A stretch of DNA of 7,612 nt, taken from contig JAGFXG010000046.1 in NCBI GenBank assembly GCA_017860985.1, forward strand, positions 1-7,612, in the 5' to 3' direction. Position numbers and translations under genes: made by a program. Positions 1 to 6,115 of this stretch are shown here, in pieces; position 1 is the first letter of the stretch, and each line of letters opens with the position of its first letter. The notes below the pieces were generated by a model that saw nothing but the letters and a program-made list of their open reading frames with translations, did no database searches and was not told where the DNA came from. The DNA is from Deltaproteobacteria bacterium (GTDB taxonomy: Bacteria > Desulfobacterota > Syntrophia > Syntrophales > Smithellaceae).

Positions 1-475
1 AAACCTGTTCAACCGCGCTCCGGACTTCATGCAGCGGACGGGCCAGGCGGACATAACCGCTGATTTTTTCCCTGTCTTTAATGACGACGGCTACGTAAAG
101 CATGTCCACGCCCAAGGTGCTGCTGTAGCGCACGGCTCTACCTGTCCCCCGCAGCCTGGCTTCCTGAATCTCCGGACGATACAGATGGTTCTCCAGCCCG
201 GTGATTTCTTTTTCCGAATCGGCAAAGACAGCACCCTGCGCGTTCACGAGCGTCACCCGGGACTGTGAGATCTTGCTGATGACCTGAAGATGCCCGGATA
301 TGGTCTGCGCCGTTTGCAGATCGACAAGTTCGGCGTAATGCATCAGCTCCTGTTCGATTCTGCCTTTAATCATATCATCCACCTTATCTTTGACCAGCAG
401 ATGCAGGACAAAGAAAGACAGGCTGATAATCACAAGATAGGAAAAGAATATTTTAAGGAACAAAGTACGCTTCAC
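1..475 (-). CDS. phoR: PhoR-type sensor histidine kinase, N-terminal part (cut by window edge)
   Basis: Inner-membrane histidine kinase that would phosphorylate PhoB under phosphate limitation. Only the first 158 codons are present; the frame is open to the left edge, so the HAMP/PAS, His-containing and ATPase domains are not visible. Residues about 5-27 form one hydrophobic membrane segment after a basic start (MKRTLFLK). Residues about 28-158 read as a periplasmic sensor domain, with a strand pattern around RVTLVNAQGAVFADSEKE (73-90) and YVRLARPLHEV (141-151) typical of the PhoR/PnpS periplasmic Cache/PAS-like fold. The start is GTG at 475, chosen because GGGAG (481-485) lies 5 nt upstream and the membrane segment follows at once; there is no better ATG. 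It begins 9 nt after phoU and its ribosome site touches the phoU stop, so it is the distal gene of the pst operon. Identity rests on the N-terminal architecture and position after phoU; the catalytic half was not seen. Confidence 0.85.
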   Translation of the reverse strand, partial: MKRTLFLKIFFSYLVIISLSFFVLHLLVKDKVDDMIKGRIEQELMHYAELVDLQTAQTISGHLQVISKISQSRVTLVNAQGAVFADSEKEITGLENHLYRPEIQEARLRGTGRAVRYSSTLGVDMLYVAVVIKDREKISGYVRLARPLHEVRSAVEQV

Positions 476-484
476 ACGATCTCC

Positions 485-1174
485 CTACTCCAGCATACTA
501 CAGGTCTGATGACGCACACATTCGCCGGTTACCATGTAGGTAACCATATCAGCGATTCCCTTGGCATGATCGGCGATCCGCTCCATATTTTTGGAAACCT
601 GCATGACCAGCAGGGCCCTGTGAATGTTTTTGGAATCCTCCATCATGAATGTCAAGAGTTCCCGGAATATCTGCTCATTGAGGTCATCAATAACCTGTTC
701 CACCCGCCGGACTTTTTCCGCCTGTTCAAGATCACTTTTCACAAAACTGTCCAGAGAGTCTTTAATCATGCCTCCGACCAGATCAGCCATACGCGGCAAA
801 TCAATATAAGGCTTGAGTTGCGGCTCTTCGTTGAGCAGCATAACCTTTTCGGCAATGTTCACGGCCATATCGCCAATGCGTTCCAGATGGCCGGTAATTT
901 TGATGGCCGTCGTGATAAAACGCAGATCAATCGCTGTGGGCTGGCGCAGCGCCAGAATCTTGATACAGCGCTCTTCCAGATCGGTGTCCAATCGGTCAAT
1001 TTCATCGTCGTCCCGGATAACCCTACGGGCTAGTTCCGTATCACGGTCGGACAGGGACTTCATCGCTTTGCGGATGGCGGTCTCAGTCAACGCCCCAAGA
1101 TAAATAATGCCGTCCTTGATCGCCTGCAGCTCTTTTTCATAGTGCAAACTGGTGTGTCGCTTTTCTTCCATCAT
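485..1174 (-). CDS. phoU: Phosphate signalling regulator PhoU
   Basis: Cytoplasmic helical regulator that couples the PstSCAB transporter to PhoR and keeps the Pho response off when phosphate is plentiful. At 229 aa it has the usual family length and shows the two tandem three-helix repeats. Each carries the conserved acidic metal-binding signature, seen here as ERIGD (98-102, within GHLERIGDMAVNIAE) and ERIAD (198-202, within NMERIADHAKGIADM), exactly 100 residues apart. The region ALRQPTAIDLRFI (75-87) is also characteristic. Two ATGs are adjacent (1174 and 1171); GGAGG upstream fits either, with about 5 nt to the first and 8 nt to the second. It lies 18 nt after pstB and 9 nt before phoR, so it is almost surely in the pst operon and under the Pho box at 4732-4749. 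The C-terminus carries a short tail with two cysteines (ECVRHQTCSMLE) that I do not recognise as conserved. Confidence 0.97.
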   Translation of the reverse strand: MMEEKRHTSLHYEKELQAIKDGIIYLGALTETAIRKAMKSLSDRDTELARRVIRDDDEIDRLDTDLEERCIKILALRQPTAIDLRFITTAIKITGHLERIGDMAVNIAEKVMLLNEEPQLKPYIDLPRMADLVGGMIKDSLDSFVKSDLEQAEKVRRVEQVIDDLNEQIFRELLTFMMEDSKNIHRALLVMQVSKNMERIADHAKGIADMVTYMVTGECVRHQTCSMLE

Positions 1175-1192
1175 TAGCCCTCCAGCAGATAC

Positions 1193-1951
1193 TCAACCGA
1201 ACCTGCCTGTAATATAATCCTCCGTCTGTTTGACTTCGGGTTTAGTGAATATTTTCTCCGTTTTGTTATATTCAATCAAGTTCCCGATGTAAAAGAAAGC
1301 GGTTTCATCGGAGATACGCGCCGCTTGCTGCATATTATGAGTAACAATGATGATTGTATAGTCTTTTTTCAGCTCTTCAATTAATTCTTCAATCTTGGCA
1401 GTGGAAATAGGATCGAGCGCTGAGGTCGGCTCATCCATGAGCAGGACATCCGGTTTCATCGCCAGCGCACGGGCAATGCAGAGCCGCTGCTGCTGGCCGC
1501 CGGAAAGATTCATGGCGGATTTATTCAGAACATCTTTCACTTCATCCCACAAAACGGACTGTTTCAGGCTCTGTTCGACAAGCGTGTCCAAATCGCCTGC
1601 ATTCACGCCGGTCAGCTTCGGTCCATAGGCAATATTGTTATAAATCGTTTTCGGAAAGGGATTGGGCTTCTGAAACACCATACCAATCTTACGGCGGATT
1701 TCCACCGGATCTACATCAGGCGCATAAATATTTTTCTCTTCAAAAAGAATTTCGCCTTCGACCCTGGTCCCGTCAATCAAATCATTCATGCGGTTCAAAA
1801 GCCGCAGCAGTGTGGACTTGCCGCATCCTGAAGGTCCGATCAGGGCAGTAACTTTGTTTTTCCCGAACGTCATTGATATATCCGTGAGCGCCCGGCTCTG
1901 GCCATAATAGAAATTCACATCTTTGAGCTTGATAATCGTGTTGCTTTCCAT
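1193..1951 (-). CDS. pstB: Phosphate ABC transporter ATP-binding protein PstB
   Basis: ATPase subunit that powers phosphate import through PstCA on the cytoplasmic face of the inner membrane. All nucleotide-binding motifs are intact in the 252-aa form: Walker [10 protein letters not shown] (39-47), Q-loop in VFQKPNPFP (92-100, the PstB-typical sequence), ABC signature LSGGQQQR (149-156), Walker [12 protein letters not shown] with catalytic Glu (about 174), and the switch His in THNMQQA (204-210). Length matches the family. I chose ATG 1951 because AGGTGG (1957-1962) lies 5 nt upstream. An in-frame GTG at 1960 would add three residues (M-V-G) and overlap the pstA end, but it has no good ribosome site. 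With ATG 1951 the gap to pstA is 2 nt and the ribosome site lies inside the last pstA codons, which suggests translational coupling. phoU follows after 18 nt. Confidence 0.97.
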   Translation of the reverse strand: MESNTIIKLKDVNFYYGQSRALTDISMTFGKNKVTALIGPSGCGKSTLLRLLNRMNDLIDGTRVEGEILFEEKNIYAPDVDPVEIRRKIGMVFQKPNPFPKTIYNNIAYGPKLTGVNAGDLDTLVEQSLKQSVLWDEVKDVLNKSAMNLSGGQQQRLCIARALAMKPDVLLMDEPTSALDPISTAKIEELIEELKKDYTIIIVTHNMQQAARISDETAFFYIGNLIEYNKTEKIFTKPEVKQTEDYITGRFG

Positions 1952-1953
1952 GC

Positions 1954-2838
1954 CTACCACCTTTTATTTCTTCTCATGTAACTTCTGATAATAATCGCAA
2001 TCAGGTCAATTCCCAGCACGACAGCGACTAAAACAAGCACCGTTCCGAACTGGATGGGACGGGTGGCTTCGATATTGGTTCCCGCTGTGGCCAGAACATA
2101 GATATGATACGGCAGGGCCATGACTTCGTCAAAGATCGATCCCGGGAGTTTTGCCGTGAAATACGCGGCAGCCGTGAACATAATCGGAGCCGTTTCGCCA
2201 GCAGCTCTGCCTATTCCTAATATGGAACCGGTCAGAATACCCGGCATGGCATTGGGTAAAACGATCCGATAGGTCGTCTGCCATTTGGAAACACCTAAAG
2301 ACAGAGACGCTTCGCGAAAGGTCTGCGGCACCGACTTGAGAGCTTCCTCTGACGCGCCGATGATTGTCGGCAAGATCAGAAATCCCAACGTCAAAGAACC
2401 GGACAGAATGCTCGATCCAAATTTCAGAAAAATGACAAAGAACCCCAAACCGAACAAGCCGAAAACAACTGACGGCACGCCGGCCAGGCAGTTGATGCCC
2501 ACTTTCAGAAAACGGATAACCCTGCCCTGTTTCGCATATTCCGTCAGGTATATCGCCGATGCGATACCCAGGGGCAGGCCGATGGCAATCGCACCGACAG
2601 TCAAATAAATCGTGCCCAGAATAGCAGGCATGATGCCGCCTTGCGTCATGGAATGTGTAGGCGGCTTGGTGATAAAATCCCAGCTGATGGCGCCAATGCC
2701 GTTGTAGACGATATAAAAAATAATGCCGCCCAGGGTTAAGGTAATAATCAGTGCCGATGCTCGCACTATCCCGAAAAAAACATGCTGTTTCAGATAGCGC
2801 CACTTCATGGAATTATTTTTAGATGATTGCATATGCAT
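1954..2838 (-). CDS. pstA: Phosphate ABC transporter permease PstA
   Basis: Inner-membrane channel subunit that pairs with PstC to pass phosphate into the cytoplasm. The 294-aa protein shows about six hydrophobic segments (roughly 25-47, 71-95, 114-138, 143-162, 200-224, 264-286). The cytoplasmic EAA loop that docks PstB is visible as [20 protein letters not shown] (176-195), followed by the PstA-typical [14 protein letters not shown] (211-224). The motif [15 protein letters not shown] (118-132) is shared with PstC. The start at 2838 is 5 nt past the pstC stop; another ATG in the same frame lies at 2832. The ribosome site is weak (ACGGA only), so translation probably depends on ribosomes finishing pstC. 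The alternative Met11 has no ribosome site. The gene lies between pstC and pstB, as usual for this transporter. Confidence 0.96.
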   Translation of the reverse strand: MHMQSSKNNSMKWRYLKQHVFFGIVRASALIITLTLGGIIFYIVYNGIGAISWDFITKPPTHSMTQGGIMPAILGTIYLTVGAIAIGLPLGIASAIYLTEYAKQGRVIRFLKVGINCLAGVPSVVFGLFGLGFFVIFLKFGSSILSGSLTLGFLILPTIIGASEEALKSVPQTFREASLSLGVSKWQTTYRIVLPNAMPGILTGSILGIGRAAGETAPIMFTAAAYFTAKLPGSIFDEVMALPYHIYVLATAGTNIEATRPIQFGTVLVLVAVVLGIDLIAIIIRSYMRRNKRW

Positions 2839-2843
2839 TCCGT

Positions 2844-3731
2844 TTAAAGTGTTCCCGAGCCAATCTGGCGGAATTTATGTGACACGTAATCAGCAATCAG
2901 ATTGAAAGCCAGCGTCAGACAGAATAAAACAATGCCGATAGCGAACAGTGAGGAATAGTGCGCGCTGCGATACGGTGTTTCGCCCATCTCGGCAGCAATG
3001 CTCGCCGGCATCGGCCTGACCGAGTCGAACAGGCTCTCCGGAATCGCTGCGGCACCGCCTGCCACCATCAGCACCACCATCGTCTCGCCAATGGCCCTGG
3101 CCATCCCCAGCATGACGGCGGTGGAAATGCCGGATATCGCAGCGGGCAGAATCACGTTAATAATGGTTTCAAATTTTGTCGCACCCAGAGCATAGGACGC
3201 TTCCTTGAATTCACGCGGCACGGCATAGAGGGCATCCTCGGAAATGCTCGATATTGTCGGGATCGCCATAATGGCCAGAATCACCGATGCATTAACAATA
3301 TTTAAACCTGTAGGAAGATCAAATGTTTCCTGCATCCAGGGTGCGATGATCACCATACCGAAAAAACCCAGAACGACTGACGGCAGGCCGGCCAGGAGTT
3401 CGATGACCGACTTGAGTGTCTCTTTGATTGCCTGGGGTGCAATTTCTGAAATATAGATGGCGGCCATCACGCCAAGCGGTACGGCAATAAGCGTGGCAAG
3501 CAGCGTAACGACTAAAGAGCCGACAATCAGCGGAAATATGCCGAAGGATGGCGGATCATAGGTGGGATACCATTCCATTCCGAAAAGAAAATCTTTGACC
3601 GATACCTTTCCAAAGATCGGCAGTCCTTCACGGAAAAGGGAAAAGACAATCAACCCCAGCACAACGACGGACACCAGGGAGAAAAGCAAAAAAATGTATT
3701 TAATGATAATTTCTTTGGTCTGGCGATTCAC
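2844..3731 (-). CDS. pstC: Phosphate ABC transporter permease PstC
   Basis: Inner-membrane channel subunit and partner of PstA in phosphate uptake. The 295-aa protein has about six hydrophobic segments, beginning with residues 10-33. The periplasmic stretch GMEWYPTYDPPSFGIFPLIV (51-70) is typical of PstC N-terminal halves. The ELLAGLPSVVLGFFG region (111-125), the EAA loop EASYALGATKFETIINVILP (177-196) and the ARAIGET motif (211-217) are all present. The start is GTG at 3731, preceded by GAGGA (3736-3740) with 4 nt spacing; no ATG in the frame has a comparable ribosome site. It is separated from pstS by 105 nt and from pstA by 5 nt. The gap after pstS is the only loose joint in the operon and may let pstS be made in excess over the membrane subunits. 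Confidence 0.96.
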   Translation of the reverse strand: MNRQTKEIIIKYIFLLFSLVSVVVLGLIVFSLFREGLPIFGKVSVKDFLFGMEWYPTYDPPSFGIFPLIVGSLVVTLLATLIAVPLGVMAAIYISEIAPQAIKETLKSVIELLAGLPSVVLGFFGMVIIAPWMQETFDLPTGLNIVNASVILAIMAIPTISSISEDALYAVPREFKEASYALGATKFETIINVILPAAISGISTAVMLGMARAIGETMVVLMVAGGAAAIPESLFDSVRPMPASIAAEMGETPYRSAHYSSLFAIGIVLFCLTLAFNLIADYVSHKFRQIGSGTL

Positions 3732-3836
3732 GAGATCCTCAACCGTAATCGATTTTTCAGTCCTTTAAAACACGTTTCACCGCAGTTAACGATAAACACA
3801 TCCCCCGCAACGAAACCATTGATGCAGAAAAAGCAA
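3732..3836 (-). other. pstS-pstC intergenic spacer
   Basis: This 105-nt gap separates the binding-protein gene from the permease genes. Read on the minus strand it contains no strong hairpin followed by a U-run, and no Pho box. Only short complementary pairs are visible, such as GTTTC with GAAAC across a long loop. In many pst operons this position holds processing or attenuation signals that raise pstS mRNA over pstCAB; I cannot show such an element here. The end nearest pstC carries the GAGGA ribosome site for its GTG start. Confidence 0.4.
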
Positions 3837-4682
3837 TTATTTCTTCTTGCCGGGCTTATTTACTTCAACTAGTGGGACAAAACCTTCTTTGGCAACAATC
3901 TTCTGTCCTTCGGGCGATTTCACGAATGCAATGTATTTCGCAATCTGTCCCTGAGGTTCACCGTTGGTATACATGTAAAGCTCACGGGAGAATGGATATT
4001 CCTTGGACGTGGCCGTCTGCATACTTGCGGTAATACCGTTGACCTGAAGTGGTTTCACGCTTTTGTTGATGTAACCGATGCCCAGATAGGCAATAGCATA
4101 CTTGTTTTTAGACACGGCCGTCACCAACGCACCATTGGAAGCCAGCATCTGGGCCCTGGGAGTCACTTTCGCTTTTTTCATCACAAAATGATCCCAGGAC
4201 TCAAACGTGCCGGATGATGAGTCGCGCGAAATCACCACAATCTTCAGATCTTCACCGCCTAATTCTTTCCAATTCGTAATTTTCCCCTGATAAATCTGAC
4301 TCAGCTGATCAATAGACAGATTGGAGACTTTGTTTTTAGGATGGACCACAGGGATAATCGCATCAAATGCCACAACATGGGCAACCGGCTTGATTCCCTT
4401 CTTTTGAGCCAACGCAATTTCTTCCTTTTTGATCTCACGTGACGAAGAGGCGATATCGGTCGTTTTGTCGAGCAACGCCTTAATCCCTTCACCGGAACCG
4501 CCACCAGACAAAGACATTTGCACACCCGGATTAGACTTCATATAGGCTTCCAGGGTACCCTGCGCCACGGGTAAAACCGTTGTTGATCCTTTAATGACAA
4601 TGGATTGGTTTGCAAAAGACACGCCGCTCAGCGACACAATCAAGGCTGAGGTTAATAACACTTTTTTGAAAAAACTTAACAT
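3837..4682 (-). CDS. pstS: Periplasmic phosphate-binding protein PstS
   Basis: Periplasmic receptor that binds inorganic phosphate with high affinity and delivers it to PstCA. The 281-aa precursor begins with a Sec signal peptide (basic MLSFFKK, hydrophobic core, likely cleavage after VSFA at about residue 24). There is no lipobox cysteine, so the mature protein should be soluble. Phosphate-contacting segments are visible: KGSTTVLPVA (31-40), SGGGSGEGIKALLD (59-72), ASSSRE (78-83), and SRDSSSGTFESWDHF (152-166). The sequence resembles the compact PstS family of about 270-290 residues rather than the longer E. coli type. It ends in a basic tail, GKKK. The start is firm: AGGAGG (4691-4696) lies 8 nt upstream. 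A Pho box at 4732-4749 precedes it, making this the first gene of the phosphate-inducible pstSCAB-phoU-phoR unit. Confidence 0.97.
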   Translation of the reverse strand: MLSFFKKVLLTSALIVSLSGVSFANQSIVIKGSTTVLPVAQGTLEAYMKSNPGVQMSLSGGGSGEGIKALLDKTTDIASSSREIKKEEIALAQKKGIKPVAHVVAFDAIIPVVHPKNKVSNLSIDQLSQIYQGKITNWKELGGEDLKIVVISRDSSSGTFESWDHFVMKKAKVTPRAQMLASNGALVTAVSKNKYAIAYLGIGYINKSVKPLQVNGITASMQTATSKEYPFSRELYMYTNGEPQGQIAKYIAFVKSPEGQKIVAKEGFVPLVEVNKPGKKK

Positions 4683-4715
4683 TGAGATATCCTCCTGATT
4701 CTTTATTGTTTAAAA

Positions 4716-4721
4716 CTTTTA
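4716..4721 (-). promoter_or_regulatory. Candidate -10 element of the pstS promoter
   Basis: Read on the minus strand this is TAAAAG, which starts 10 bp after the Pho box. That matches the usual distance in PhoB-activated promoters, where the Pho box replaces the -35 element. The match to TATAAT is only moderate, and an AT-rich stretch slightly further downstream (AATAAA near 4700-4708) is an alternative. Confidence 0.4.
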
Positions 4722-4731
4722 CAGGATCAAT

Positions 4732-4749
4732 GTTACAGTATGATGACAG
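4732..4749 (-). promoter_or_regulatory. Pho box (PhoB binding site) upstream of pstS
   Basis: On the minus strand the sequence is CTGTCATCATACTGTAAC: two 7-bp direct repeats (CTGTCAT and CTGTAAC) separated by 4 bp, which gives the 11-bp period expected for a PhoB dimer. The first repeat matches the enterobacterial consensus fully and the second in six of seven positions. It lies 50 bp ahead of the pstS start codon, in the 128-bp gap after phoB. Phosphorylated PhoB, encoded immediately upstream, is the expected ligand. Further CTGT-containing half sites (4718-4724 and 4801-4806) are out of the 11-bp register. Confidence 0.85.
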
Positions 4750-4810
4750 CTTGAAGAAAATGCAGAAACATTATGAAAACAAAGTGAGCAAACTAAAAAA
4801 AGACAGCTGG

Positions 4811-5509
4811 TTAATGTAACTGGGCGAATTTATAACCAAATCCGCGAACCGTGAGAACGTAACGCGGATTTTCCAAGTCTTGCTCGATCTGGGCTCGAAG
4901 ACGGCGGATATGCACATCGACGGCACGGTCGGTAATGAATGTATCGTCACCCCAGACATGATCCAGAATCTGATTTCTTGAGTAGACCCTGCCGGGATTA
5001 CGGGTTAAAAAGAAAAGAATTTTCAGTTCCGTGGGACTCAGATTAATAACGCGTCCCTGCACCTGGACAGTACAGGATTCATAATTGATCATGAGTCCCT
5101 CGTATTCAAACAATATTTTAGTTGATGGCTTTTCTTTTTCCCGGGTGCGGCGAAGAATCGTTCTGACACGGGCGACCAATTCTTTCACACTGAAAGGCTT
5201 GGTTATGTAATCATCCGCGCCGATCTCTAGCCCGATAACCTTATCTACTTCGTCGCCTTTGGCTGTGAGCATAATCACCGGCAAATGGGCCGTATCAGGA
5301 TTGGCTCGAATGCCCTTGCAGATATCTAATCCGTTCATGCCTGGAAGCATCAAATCCAGAATAATCAAATCCGGTTTCTGTGATTTAATGATGGTAAATA
5401 CCTTATCTCCATGAAATGCCTTAATAGTAGAAAAACCTTCCCGCTCCAGATTATAGGATATCAGGTCAGTAATATCTTGTTCATCATCGACGATCAGAAT
5501 CTTTGACAT
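4811..5509 (-). CDS. phoB: Phosphate regulon response regulator PhoB
   Basis: Two-component transcription activator that is phosphorylated by PhoR and binds Pho boxes. The 232-aa protein has the standard OmpR/PhoB layout. The receiver domain (about 1-120) has the acidic pair D8-D9, phospho-acceptor D52 in LIILDLMLPGMNG, T82 in MLTAKGD and K104 in YITKPF. The winged-helix DNA-binding domain (about 132-230) has the conserved LSPTELKILFFL (157-168), recognition helix RAVDVHIRRLRAQIE (195-209) and wing VLTVRGFGYKF (218-228). The start ATG at 5509 has an AGGA ribosome element about 9 nt upstream. I see no good promoter or Pho box in the 82 bp before it, so it is probably read through from the gene at 5592-5852. 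PhoB and the whole E. coli-style family share this length. Assignment as PhoB rather than another OmpR-family member is supported by the adjacent pst genes and Pho box. Confidence 0.95.
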   Translation of the reverse strand: MSKILIVDDEQDITDLISYNLEREGFSTIKAFHGDKVFTIIKSQKPDLIILDLMLPGMNGLDICKGIRANPDTAHLPVIMLTAKGDEVDKVIGLEIGADDYITKPFSVKELVARVRTILRRTREKEKPSTKILFEYEGLMINYESCTVQVQGRVINLSPTELKILFFLTRNPGRVYSRNQILDHVWGDDTFITDRAVDVHIRRLRAQIEQDLENPRYVLTVRGFGYKFAQLH

Positions 5510-5524
5510 GCACGGGATCCTGTA

Positions 5525-5546
5525 ATGATAACGGAATCGCTATCAC
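5525..5546 (-). promoter_or_regulatory. Stem-loop in the phoB leader
   Basis: Minus-strand RNA can form a 9-bp stem, GUGAUAGCG paired with CGUUAUCAU, around a 4-nt AUUC loop. Two pairs are G-U wobbles, which fits a structure used in minus-strand RNA, since the plus strand would have A-C mismatches there. It ends about 4 nt before the phoB ribosome element (CAGGAUCC) and has no U-run after it, so it is not a normal terminator. It could stabilise the transcript end after a processing event, or affect access to the phoB ribosome site. Function is inference. Confidence 0.5.
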
Positions 5547-5591
5547 GGCATCTTGAATTGTCGTTGCAAAAAAGACAAAGGGTGGCGATAA

Positions 5592-5852
5592 TTACTCAGC
5601 AACTATTTTAAATACTTCGTCACCGGGCCGAACGCGGTCCGACACCTTGAGGCCTATGGAGTCACCGGCAACAGCTTTTTGAACCGGCTTATTGTCCACT
5701 TCCATGGATTGAATCACATCGGTGAATTCCGTCGTATGACCGGAAAATTTAATGCTGTCACCAACCTGCACATCACCTTCTGTTATGTGAACAGCGGCAA
5801 CTGAAGGTTTTGCAAAGAATTTGACTACTTCGCCAATCTTTTTTTCTGCCAT
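5592..5852 (-). CDS. Stand-alone EF-Tu domain-2-like small protein
   Basis: An 86-aa cytoplasmic protein with no signal peptide or membrane segment. Its sequence reads as one translation-factor domain-2 beta-barrel: VAAVHITEGDVQVGDSIKF (18-36) corresponds to the GxVxxGxVxxGD strand pair of EF-Tu/IF2-type factors, VIQSMEVDNKPVQKA (46-60) to the following strands, and AVAGDSIGLKV (60-70) to the conserved AxAGDxVGL segment, ending with RVRPGDEVFKIV. The GTPase domain and domain 3 are absent, so it cannot act as an elongation factor. Small proteins of this kind are annotated as 'translation elongation factor-like' in various bacteria and archaea, without an established role that I can name. The start is firm: AAGGAGG (5860-5866) lies 7 nt upstream. 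It has its own consensus promoter (5927-5955) and precedes phoB by 82 nt without a terminator, so the two may be co-transcribed. Fold assignment is fairly sure; function is unknown. Confidence 0.85.
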   Translation of the reverse strand: MAEKKIGEVVKFFAKPSVAAVHITEGDVQVGDSIKFSGHTTEFTDVIQSMEVDNKPVQKAVAGDSIGLKVSDRVRPGDEVFKIVAE

Positions 5853-5926
5853 AACAATACCTCCTTTTTACCCTTTACTGTTTGAGCAAATGATCACCAT
5901 TGATAAAAATGCATCTTTCGACAGGG

Positions 5927-5955
5927 AGTATAAGAAATTCAAAAAGGTATGTCAA
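5927..5955 (-). promoter_or_regulatory. Near-consensus sigma-70 promoter for the EF-Tu-like gene (and perhaps phoB)
   Basis: On the minus strand TTGACA (5950-5955) and TATACT (5927-5932) are separated by exactly 17 bp. The -35 is a perfect match and the -10 differs at one position. Transcription should begin near 5920, giving a leader of about 68 nt before the ATG at 5852. The strength suggests a well-expressed, housekeeping-type transcript. No Pho box overlaps it. Confidence 0.8.
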
Positions 5956-6039
5956 TTGATTAGAAGCAGACTGGTGGCATCTCTTTTCATGTCATCATTC
6001 TGGGTTATCACTGAAAAGTTAAGAGTTTTAATAGTCTAT

Positions 6040-6076
6040 AAATCAAAGCCGGGCAGTCATCCCTTGACCACCCGGC
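6040..6076 (-). terminator. Rho-independent terminator of the porin gene
   Basis: Minus-strand RNA forms a 12-bp stem, GCCGGGUGGUCA with UGACUGCCCGGC, containing two adjacent G-U type wobbles, around a 5-nt AGGGA loop (6048-6076). It is followed by the U-rich UUUGAUUU tract (6040-6047). It begins 39 nt after the porin stop codon. The plus-strand reading has mismatches and no U-run, so it acts in one direction and isolates the porin transcript from the downstream promoter at 5927-5955. Confidence 0.85.
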
Positions 6077-6115
6077 CCTTGTTCTTCAACTTCGGCCTTA
6101 GCACATCATCCTGTT

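Noticed and set aside
290..1033. Plus-strand open frame of 247 codons opposite phoU and phoR
   Set aside because: It lies wholly antisense to two well-supported genes, its translation is rich in His, Phe and Gln with no recognisable motif, and it crosses the phoU/phoR junction. It is a shadow of their codon pattern.
1952..1960. GTG at 1960 as the pstB start
   Set aside because: It would add only three residues and overlap pstA, while ATG 1951 has AGGTGG at 5 nt spacing. It cannot be fully excluded.
2129..2803. Minus-strand open frame of 224 codons inside pstA in another frame
   Set aside because: The overlapping PstA frame has intact permease motifs and membrane segments; this frame gives a Cys/His/Arg-rich sequence with no such features.
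4795..4815. U-run after phoB that might be a terminator
   Set aside because: An 8-nt U-run follows phoB on the minus strand, but the only stem before it is a 4-bp GTTA/TAAC pair separated from the run by several bases. This is too weak to call.
5989..6006. Plus-strand Pho box-like sequence (ATGTCAT-N4-CTGGGTT)
   Set aside because: The first repeat is good but the second matches only four of seven positions, and no plus-strand gene lies downstream.
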